A DNA stretch of 64,000 nucleotides from CAWGMT01 sp963823675 (GTDB lineage: Bacteria > Planctomycetota > Planctomycetia > Isosphaerales > Isosphaeraceae), in NCBI GenBank assembly GCA_963823675.1, contig CAWGMT010000021.1:310001-374000 (forward strand), written 5' to 3'. The notes beneath the pieces are model-generated. The model was not told the DNA's origin. It worked only from the letters and a program-made list of their open reading frames with translations, and did not search any database. Both the position numbers and the translations under genes were made by a program. The stretch's first letter is position 1, and every line of letters starts with the position of its first letter. Of this stretch, positions 38,801 through 44,635 are shown piece by piece.

Positions 38801-39164
38801 CCGTCGGCGCATCCCATCCTTTTTCCCTCGTCAAAGGTTCGTCCGCCAGACGCATCCCCAGATCGGAAATCTGGACATTCTCAACGGATTCGGCGGTTGC
38901 CGTACGGGTCTCCGCGGCGGCTTCGGCGGCGGCCGTCGCTGTGCCGGGAAGCGTTTCGTATGAGGTCGATTCGACAGCAGTGGTCGCGTTGGGTTCCGGA
39001 AACGGGCCTGCCTTGTCGTGCGCGGCCAAGAGCGCCACGACCCGGGCTCGGAGTTCGGCCTCCCCGCCGCACTCGCGGTCCAGGTAGGCGGCACGCTCCG
39101 CCGGGGAGGCGAGGTCCGATGCTTCCAGGAAGAGGGATTTGGCACGCGCGGGGTCGACGGCCAT
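35839..39164 (-). CDS. Ser/Thr protein kinase with kinesin-light-chain-type TPRs, one frameshift
   Basis: About 1108 residues once repaired. Starts MAVDPARAKSLFLEASDLAS, then the kinase domain: Gly loop LGEGGMGTVY, VALKLIK lysine, HRDLKPSNVM, DFGVAK, GTPTYMSPEQA, then a single membrane helix (AGVIAASLVLLALVAGVTG), a coiled coil, and about eight 42-residue TPRs of the type LGPDHPDTL.SM.NLA..Y...GR.AEA.KL.EE.LAL.KAK. The frame breaks near 37930, where one base is missing (expected AVQGDLDWVVMKALEKDRTRRYET). The truncated sigma gene lies 9 bp upstream. Same architecture as many planctomycete ECF-linked kinases. Confidence 0.85.
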
Positions 39165-39173
39165 GGGGTTTCC

Positions 39174-39560
39174 TCAGGAACGGGCTCTGCTGTTCATTTT
39201 CAATGCGCCGACCGGGTGAAAACTGTCTCGCGCTTTCGGCTCGAGTCGAACCCGGCCGCCGCACCGCTTGAGCCGCCCCTTCGAACGAGCGTTCTCGATG
39301 AGGATGCGGCGGATGGCCTCGGCGGCCGCGGCGAAGGAGTGGCCGCGGCCGTTCCAATTCTGTACTTGCTCAGAGCCCACCAGCCGCAGGTAAGCCTCAT
39401 GGACCAGGGCAGTCGCCTGGAGCGTTTGCCCCGGCTTTTCCTGTGCCAGCCGCTGCGCTGCGAGCTTGCACAGCTCGTCGTAAACCAGCGGCAGGAGCTG
39501 TTCAGCGGCGGGCGGATCGCCCTGCTCGATGGCGGACAGAATGCGGGTGACGTCGCTCAT
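39174..39560 (-). CDS. ECF-type sigma factor lacking region 4
   Basis: 128 residues from the ATG at 39560. It matches the N-terminal two thirds of the planctomycete ECF family recognised as TIGR02999: MSDVTRILSAIEQGDPPAAE, then LVYDELCKLAAQRLAQEKPG, LQATALVHEAYLRLVG and GRGHSFAAAAEAIRRILIENARSKGRLKRCGG. The family normally continues for about 80 residues into region 4 (-35 binding). Here the sequence ends in an unrelated tail (KARDSFHPVGALKMNSRARS), and only 86 bp remain before the stop, so region 4 is absent and not merely out of frame. It sits directly upstream of its partner kinase. Confidence 0.8.
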   Translation of the reverse strand: MSDVTRILSAIEQGDPPAAEQLLPLVYDELCKLAAQRLAQEKPGQTLQATALVHEAYLRLVGSEQVQNWNGRGHSFAAAAEAIRRILIENARSKGRLKRCGGRVRLEPKARDSFHPVGALKMNSRARS

Positions 39561-39620
39561 ACTGGCCAGTTTACCGCGCTGGAAGTGATTCGTCTCTATT
39601 GACGGAGGACGGAGCTTTGC

Positions 39621-39645
39621 GCGCGTCGGTCGATCCGACCGAAGC
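39621..39645. repeat. 25-bp direct repeat, right copy
   Basis: Identical to 35319-35343 and in the same orientation, about 60 bp upstream of the sigma start. Confidence 0.8.
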
Positions 39646-39805
39646 AGGTTAGTAACCCGCAACAACATCACCCCCGGCCGACGCGGGGTGATCGTGCGCA
39701 ACGCGGCTCAGTTCGCGGCCCGGTGTTGGCCTCGGTCCTCGGTAAGGATGAGAAGACCAGCCGCAAGCCCCTCACGCAAGAGGCCGCGGCCGGCGGTAGC
39801 CAGAT

Positions 39806-39910
39806 TCACTTCAGACCTGCATTGGCTTTCGACTGCCCGATCACGACGCCAAGCAGGATGCCAATGGTGACGACTGTCGCGAAGTAGCAAAGGTGGGTCA
39901 CGGTTAGCAT
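39806..39910 (-). CDS. 34-residue single-pass membrane peptide
   Basis: Reading leftward from the ATG at 39910: MLTVTHLCYFATVVTIGILL, then GVVIGQSKANAGLK and a TGA at 39806-39808. Residues 9-25 form one hydrophobic helix with a short polar C-terminal tail. An AGAGGAG ribosome-binding site lies 7 bases before the ATG, and an AT-rich promoter-like block lies about 40-85 bp upstream. I do not recognise a family. No partner gene is adjacent on this strand other than the sigma/kinase pair 245 bp downstream. Confidence 0.6.
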   Translation of the reverse strand: MLTVTHLCYFATVVTIGILLGVVIGQSKANAGLK

Positions 39911-39944
39911 GACTGCGCTCCTCTGGCTGTCATCACGCTTACCT

Positions 39945-39995
39945 CGTTCACTGCGTCTATATATACTATATATATACTATATATGTTCACTATGC
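39945..39995 (-). promoter_or_regulatory. AT-rich promoter-like block upstream of the 34-residue peptide
   Basis: In a GC-rich region this block is almost pure A/T (two 'agtatatata' units on the minus strand) and is flanked by the direct repeat 'agtgaac'. It contains several TATA-like -10 candidates on the minus strand. Confidence 0.4.
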
Positions 39996-40496
39996 TGGTA
40001 ACACTTGCGAAGGACCGCTCGCAGGGAACTCCTCTGGGCGCAGAAGGCGGGCCGCCTGTTCCTGACGTCGCCGGCGCTGCTGACGCTGGAAGTCTCACCG
40101 CTTCCTCCTCGTGTACCGCCCGACCGACACCGACCCCGTCCTGCCCGCCGCCGTCACCGACGACGACGGGCGCAAAGCCGCCGTCGTGCCCGACGCGGAA
40201 GCGCCCGCCCCTTCCCGCGAGGCCAAGCCCGACATGGTCGCCCCCCGTACTCGAGCCCTCCCCCGCCAAGCCGTGAGAACGAAAACCTCGCGAAACACTC
40301 GCACAAAACACCGACGCGGGACGAACTGGTTGTAGGGAGGGTGATCGGCCTGGCGAACCCGGGGTCCTTCCGATGATGCTGTTCTTCCTCTTGCTCCTCG
40401 ACCCGTCTTCGTTCCTCCACCCCGGGGGGCCGGGTTGTGCTGTTCCGAGGGATCGCGGCCCCCTTGCCTCCTGCGCGACGGTCATCCTCGATCGGG
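39996..40496. other. Spacer without a recognised gene
   Basis: Open frames exist because of high GC content, but none shows a family pattern. A poly-Leu/Phe-like reading near 40376 looks fortuitous. Confidence 0.4.
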
Positions 40497-40740
40497 GACC
40501 GCTCTTCGTCTCCGACGACCCGGCCGAGGAGGCCGAGCGCGGCGAATCGGCCGCCGTTGTGGGGGCTCTGCGACTCGGGCCCGTACCTGCACGACGGAAG
40601 GGCGAAGACCCTCGACGAGGCGGTGATGTGGCATGGTGGCCAAGGCGCCGAGTCGGCTCGCCAGTTCCAGGCGCTGACCAGGGTCGAGCGGATCCAGGTG
40701 CAGGCGTTCCTGAATACGCTGGTCGCGCCGGCCTCGGCTG
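40497..40740 (+). pseudogene. Di-haem oxidoreductase-like protein, C-terminal fragment
   Basis: The frame reads NRPPLWGLCDSGPYLHDGRA, then KTLDEAVMWHGGQGAESARQ, then FQALTRVERIQVQAFLNTLVAP. This is the C-terminal end of the di-haem peroxidase-like family (RTPPLWGL.DS.PYLHDGRA.TL.DAI..HGG). The haem-binding CxxCH domains and a start are absent upstream, and no stop follows at the usual place. It is a remnant. Confidence 0.65.
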
Positions 40741-40923
40741 GCTCGCCGGAGGTGTCCCTCGCGGTCGAGCAGGATGCGCGCGGTGCAGCAGGATGTTCAG
40801 CGGCCCCGGGACGAGGCGGTGAGCCGCCAGCCGACGTGCAGTCTGTAAGACGCAGAAGTTGTTTTTGCAACGCACAGTCATTGGATTGGGTTTGATCGGA
40901 ACGAACGCGGAAGGATGAGACAA

Positions 40924-41691
40924 ATGTCCTCGAACACCACGCTGGTCCTGGAGCGACGCCCTGGAGGGCTCCGGCTCTACCTTGGCGGCGACCTTCAGTT
41001 CGACACCGCCGACGAGGCGATTTACCACGATCGGCTCGCCCATCCAGCCCTGCTCGCGGCGCGGGCGAGGTTCGCAGGGCCGCTTAACCTGCTCGTGCTT
41101 GGCGGCGGCGATGGCCTGCTCGTCCGCGAGCTGCTCCGGCATGCGGAAGTCGCGTCGGTCCGCCTGATCGACTACAACGCGGAAGTCCTGGCCCTTGCGC
41201 GCACCGAGCTCGCCCCCTGGAACGGGTCGAGCCTCGCCGATAACCGGGTCGTCGTGGAGGTCGCCGACGTCCGGGAGGCGCTCGCGAAGGCCGGCTCGTT
41301 CCACGCGATCTTCTCGGACCTGACCTGTCCCAACACCCTGGCCGACTGCGGTCTGTTCACACGCGACTGGTTCCAGAAGCTCCGCGCGCACCTGGAGCCC
41401 GGGGGCATCCTTGCCCTCAATGGGCTCTCGCCGGACCAGACCCCCGCGGCGTACTGGTGCGTCTACCAGACCCTCCGCTCGGCCGGCCTCGCCGCGCTCC
41501 CGGGCCGGTCGCGCGTCCCCAGCTTCGCCGAGCTGGGCTATGGCGTCTGGGGGTTCTTCCTCGGCTCGGATCGAGCCTTCACGCCTGTTGAGGTGCGTTC
41601 GGTGCCCATTCCACAGGGCGTGCGAACTCTTGACGGGCCGGGCTCGTGGACTGCTTCGAGTTCCCCCGGCAACAGGCCGACCAGCGGATGA
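40924..41691 (+). CDS. SpeE-like aminopropyltransferase
   Basis: 255 residues from the ATG at 40924, which has GGAAGG 9 bases upstream; an ATG at 40915 is closer than ideal to that site. It belongs to the spermidine-synthase fold: LNLLVLGGGDGLLVRELLRH is the (dc)SAM-binding loop, then VRLIDYNAEVL, then AIFSDLTCPN where classical enzymes have DxTDP. The second Asp, catalytic in classical enzymes, is therefore Cys. The substrate may not be putrescine. The last 18 codons look out of frame: the next frame gives VDCFEFPRQQADQ, a more typical SpeE end. Its stop overlaps the next start (ATGA). AdoMet decarboxylase in the same operon supports a dcSAM-using role. Confidence 0.75.
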   Translation: MSSNTTLVLERRPGGLRLYLGGDLQFDTADEAIYHDRLAHPALLAARARFAGPLNLLVLGGGDGLLVRELLRHAEVASVRLIDYNAEVLALARTELAPWNGSSLADNRVVVEVADVREALAKAGSFHAIFSDLTCPNTLADCGLFTRDWFQKLRAHLEPGGILALNGLSPDQTPAAYWCVYQTLRSAGLAALPGRSRVPSFAELGYGVWGFFLGSDRAFTPVEVRSVPIPQGVRTLDGPGSWTASSSPGNRPTSG

Positions 41692-42449
41692 CGATCCGAC
41701 CCGCATCGGACGCGGGGCGGACGCTTTATGAGTATCTGCTCGATGCGACCGCGATCGAGCCGGGAGAAGCCGGGGAGACGGTTTGCTTCCTCGGGTTCGA
41801 CGACCCGTTCCCGCCGCCAGAGCCGGCCACCGCGACCGTTCCGAGCCCGAAGCTAAAAGGTTGGCTCGATCGCCAGCCCGGGACCGGAATCGACGACCTC
41901 TTGATGTGCGTGCCGCTGGGTCACCGGATCGTCACCCGCGAGCTGGTCATGGAGTGGGCGGGCCACCTGACCCAGGTCGCAAGCACTCTCGATCTCCGAC
42001 GGTTGATCTCGGCTTTGCTCCGCCGCGCCGCCGCCTTGCCCGGGCGGCTCGTGGCCGAGCTGAAGCGGTTCCGCGCGTTCCTGTCGCGAGGTGAGGATCC
42101 CGTGGCCAACTTCACGACCTGGGGTTGGCGATTCTTTAGCGTATTGATGCTCGTACTCGTCCTCGCGCAGACCGCCATGCCCACGGCCGTCTACGCCAAG
42201 GGGGGGCACGGAAGTCCACCAGGAAGTGGAAGCCATTTCGGAGGTAGCGCGCATCCCCCAGCCTGGTCTGCTCGGTCCTGGGGTTTGAGCCGTCCGATCA
42301 TCCCACAGCCGCGCTGGGGCGGCGGGTATGTGTTCGGAGGTCCGGGGGCAGTGCCCAGTCCGTACTACTATTGGTATTCCGATCCCTTTTTCGACTTCTA
42401 CCTTTCCTTTTACAACGGCTGCTACTACTACTACCGCACGCCGCGGTAG
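41688..42449 (+). CDS. Unknown membrane protein with Gly/Tyr-rich exported tail
   Basis: 253 residues. The N-terminal 130 are cytoplasmic-looking (GRTLYEYLLDATAIE, VCFLGFDDPFPPPEP, LLMCVPLGHRIVTRELVMEW). One membrane helix follows (FFSVLMLVLVLAQTAMPTAV). The last 85 residues are Gly/Pro-rich and end in Tyr/Phe clusters (YYYWYSDPFFDFYLSFYNG, CYYYYRTPR). I know no family with this layout. It is start-overlapped with the SpeE-like gene and 12 bp upstream of the FemAB-like gene, so it is embedded in the operon. The tail suggests surface exposure, polymerisation or radical/tyrosine chemistry, but that is only inference. Confidence 0.6.
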   Translation: MTIRPASDAGRTLYEYLLDATAIEPGEAGETVCFLGFDDPFPPPEPATATVPSPKLKGWLDRQPGTGIDDLLMCVPLGHRIVTRELVMEWAGHLTQVASTLDLRRLISALLRRAAALPGRLVAELKRFRAFLSRGEDPVANFTTWGWRFFSVLMLVLVLAQTAMPTAVYAKGGHGSPPGSGSHFGGSAHPPAWSARSWGLSRPIIPQPRWGGGYVFGGPGAVPSPYYYWYSDPFFDFYLSFYNGCYYYYRTPR

Positions 42450-42461
42450 GGGTGATGTCCG

Positions 42462-43520
42462 ATGTCTGGCCTGCTCCAACGCACCAGGTTCAGCGACGAG
42501 TACCGTGACGCCTGGGAAAGGGCGGTGCGTGAGAACCCCGCATGCGGGTTCATGCAATCGCTGACCTGGGCCGAGCTCCAGGTGCGCCAGGGGGTCGAGG
42601 TCTATCCGCGGCTCTGGTTTCGCGACGGCCGGATCGAGGGCGGGGCGATCTTCCAGGCCGCCCGCTCGCTCGACGGGCCGGGCATTCTGGTCGCGCCCGG
42701 CGGTCCGCTCGTCCCCTGGCACGACCCGGAGCGCGCCGCCTTACTCTTCGCCGCGATCCGCCGCGAGGCTTGCCGGCTGCGTCGGCGGACGGACAGCATC
42801 CTCTGGCGGATCGAGCCCCGTCTCGCTCCTCCACTGCCGCCTTATGTGCGTGGGTTCGTCCGCGCACCCATCGATCTCGACCCGTTCGAGACGAACGAAG
42901 TGGACCTCTCAGGTGGTATGGCCGGCGTCCTCGCCCGGATGACGTCAAAGGGCCGGTACAATGCCGGGCTCGCCAGGCGGCACGGGGTCGAAATCGAGGT
43001 GACGAGCGACCCGGCCTCCGCCGCGAGATTCCATCCGCTGCTCGTCGAGACCGCTGCCCGTCAGGGGTTCGCCGCGGAGCCGCTCTGCTACCTGATGGAC
43101 CTGGCGGCGATCCTCTTCCCCGCCCGGATGGCCGCGGCCTTCTTCGCGACGTACCGGGGCGAGACCCTGGCCGCTGCCATCGCAGTCTTCTTCGGCCCCC
43201 GCGCCACGTACCTTTACGGCGGCAGCGGCCGGGAACACCGCGAAGTGATGGCGCCCTCCGCCCTTCAGACCGGCATCATGGCCGAGGCGATCGAGCGCGG
43301 CTGCGCCACGTACGACCTTTACGGGATCGACGTCCAGGGCGACCGGGCCGACCACCCGTACCGCCGGCTCTCGCAGTTCAAGCGTCGATTTGGGGGCGCG
43401 AACCGCGTCTACGTCGGTGCACACGACCTGTACAGCTATGACCGGATCGCCAATGCGATGCTTCCCTTCCTGCAGCACCTTGCAGTCGAGGAGGGACCCG
43501 CTTGTCGGCTCGCTCCGTAA
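42462..43520 (+). CDS. FemAB-like GNAT transferase
   Basis: 352 residues, intact, with the two-GNAT-fold pattern of the FemAB/FemX family: GFMQSLTWAELQVRQGVEVYP near the N-terminus, MTSKGRYNAGLARRHGVEI in the middle (K.R..I..A...G), then LAAAIAVFFGPRATYLYGGSG and the end YDLYGIDVQ..HPYRRLSQFKRRFGG. FemAB proteins add amino acids to lipid-linked peptidoglycan precursors. Related 'peptidoglycan-bridge' GNATs also act in exopolysaccharide and lipid systems. Placed between polyamine-type genes, it may use an amine- or dcSAM-derived product as donor or acceptor. That is inference. Confidence 0.8.
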   Translation: MSGLLQRTRFSDEYRDAWERAVRENPACGFMQSLTWAELQVRQGVEVYPRLWFRDGRIEGGAIFQAARSLDGPGILVAPGGPLVPWHDPERAALLFAAIRREACRLRRRTDSILWRIEPRLAPPLPPYVRGFVRAPIDLDPFETNEVDLSGGMAGVLARMTSKGRYNAGLARRHGVEIEVTSDPASAARFHPLLVETAARQGFAAEPLCYLMDLAAILFPARMAAAFFATYRGETLAAAIAVFFGPRATYLYGGSGREHREVMAPSALQTGIMAEAIERGCATYDLYGIDVQGDRADHPYRRLSQFKRRFGGANRVYVGAHDLYSYDRIANAMLPFLQHLAVEEGPACRLAP

Positions 43521-43576
43521 TCTTGCACGCGACCTTCGTTGCCGCCGGCCTGATGGTCGCCTCGAGCATTTCCTGA
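43502..43576 (+). CDS. Possible 24-residue hydrophobic peptide overlapping the FemAB stop
   Basis: A TTG at 43502, six bases after GAGGAGGGA, would start a 24-residue peptide (SARSVILHATFVAAGLMVASSIS after the start) ending at 43574-43576. It overlaps the FemAB tail by 19 bp. The strong ribosome-binding site is notable, but the site also encodes FemAB residues (EEGP), so it may be fortuitous. Confidence 0.25.
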   Translation: MSARSVILHATFVAAGLMVASSIS

Positions 43577-43602
43577 CCGCAAGAAGAAAGGTCTGAACGT
43601 CA

Positions 43603-43959
43603 ATGATCGGTCAACACTTGCTCGCCGACCTTTACGACGTTGCCTCCGACCGTCTGGCCGATGCCAGGCTGCTGGCCGATTGTCTCGACGATGCCGCGCG
43701 TCGGGGTGGGATGAAGCCGATCGGCCCTCCGGTGCTGCACCGGTTCAAAGGGGGTGGCCTCACGGGTTACCTCCTTCTCTCGGAGTCTCACATCGCGTTC
43801 CACAGTTACCCCGAGCACCGATTTCTCGCTCTCGATATCTTCTCCTGCGGAAGTGCCGATTCGAAGGCCGCGCTTTCGGTCTTCCTCGCCGCCCTCGAGC
43901 CCGGCCGCGAGCACCTTACCACGGCGCCCCGAGGCGCGGAGATCTCGCAGCGCGATTGA
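43603..43959 (+). CDS. speH: S-adenosylmethionine decarboxylase proenzyme
   Basis: 118 residues, typical of the small bacterial class. It cleaves itself to form a pyruvoyl group and makes decarboxylated SAM, the aminopropyl donor for polyamines. The key stretch is LTGYLLLSESHIAFHSYPE: the cleavage site is Glu-Ser in SESH, with the catalytic His next. DIFSCG carries the catalytic Cys. GAAAGG precedes the ATG. It is 82 bp after the FemAB-like gene and closes the operon. About 130 bp follow with no clear gene before the BlaI region. Confidence 0.92.
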   Translation: MIGQHLLADLYDVASDRLADARLLADCLDDAARRGGMKPIGPPVLHRFKGGGLTGYLLLSESHIAFHSYPEHRFLALDIFSCGSADSKAALSVFLAALEPGREHLTTAPRGAEISQRD

Positions 43960-44159
43960 CGATCGTCGCCGACGGATCGCCATCGGACATCCCGGTCGCC
44001 GCACGGCGATTGGACGATGGCTCGATCCGATTCGAGGGCGAGCTCAACGTCTTCGCCGCCCGCCTCCACCTCGATGACCGGCGCGGCTGATCGTCCGGTT
44101 CCTCTGCGGGCCGGCCCGTTCACTCTCGAGCAAGCGTGCCGTTGACAGTCACCAGCTCA

Positions 44160-44190
44160 CCGATATAACATAGACAGTCTGTCTGTCTTG
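44160..44190 (+). promoter_or_regulatory. Probable operator/promoter of the blaI-type gene
   Basis: A run of overlapping 'gaca'/'tgtc' half-sites (tagacagtctgtctgtc, near 44170) forms an inverted repeat 30-50 bp upstream of the regulator start. BlaI-family repressors bind dyads with TACA/TGTA-like half-sites. The position suits autoregulation; the half-sites are not the exact classical ones. Confidence 0.45.
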
Positions 44191-44217
44191 GTATTGAAAT
44201 TGGGAAAGGGCCATCCG

Positions 44218-44604
44218 ATGAAGATCGAGCCGGTGACCGAGTGGGAGCTCTCGATCCTGGAGGTCATCTGGGAGCAGGGGGCTCCGACCAGCCGCGACAT
44301 TGCGGCGGCCATCTACGAAAGGGTCACCGACTCCAAAATGGCGTCGGTGCAGAAGCTGCTCGAGCGCCTGGAAGCCAAGGGCTGTGTGGACCGCGATCGC
44401 CGCGAGCGGGCCCATCGCTTCCGGGCGCTGGTCAGTCGGGAAGATTTTCTGCGCCATCGCCTCCAGGGATTAGCCGACCGGCTCTGCGGCGGCGCCATCG
44501 TGCCGCTGGTCACGACGCTGCTCCGATCGAAGAAGGGACTTTCGAAGAAGCACGGCAAGGAGTTGCGCAGGCTCATCGACGAGATCTGGCCGACGGACCG
44601 GTGA
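44218..44604 (+). CDS. BlaI/MecI-family transcriptional repressor
   Basis: 128 residues. The winged helix reads VTEWELSILEVIWEQGAPTS, then SKMASVQKLLERLEAKGCVDRDRRERAHRFRALVS, and the C-terminal dimerisation helix VPLVTTLLRSKKGLSKKHGKELRRLI. In the classical system the repressor is removed by proteolysis triggered by a membrane M56 sensor, and such a gene lies 31 bp downstream. I chose the ATG at 44218 over the GTG at 44188 because of the upstream AAAGGG and homologue length. No beta-lactamase gene is next to the pair, so the inducer is unknown. Confidence 0.88.
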   Translation: MKIEPVTEWELSILEVIWEQGAPTSRDIAAAIYERVTDSKMASVQKLLERLEAKGCVDRDRRERAHRFRALVSREDFLRHRLQGLADRLCGGAIVPLVTTLLRSKKGLSKKHGKELRRLIDEIWPTDR

Positions 44605-44635
44605 CCATCGATCACCCTTTATCCGGGAGGCTGCC

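Noticed and set aside
40373..40822. A plus-strand frame starting with a Leu/Phe-rich stretch that resembles a signal peptide
   Set aside because: The family-like sequence (di-haem oxidoreductase end) is in another frame; the leader appears fortuitous.
39904..41706. A 600-codon open frame on the minus strand opposite the SpeE-like gene
   Set aside because: The plus strand carries clear SpeE motifs and a ribosome-binding site; the antisense frame is low-complexity and Pro/Arg-rich.
43960..44090. Extension of speH into the following 130 bp (reading ADGSPSDIPVAARRLDDGS)
   Set aside because: It lies in another frame after a normal speH stop, at normal family length; there is no start or ribosome-binding site for a separate gene.
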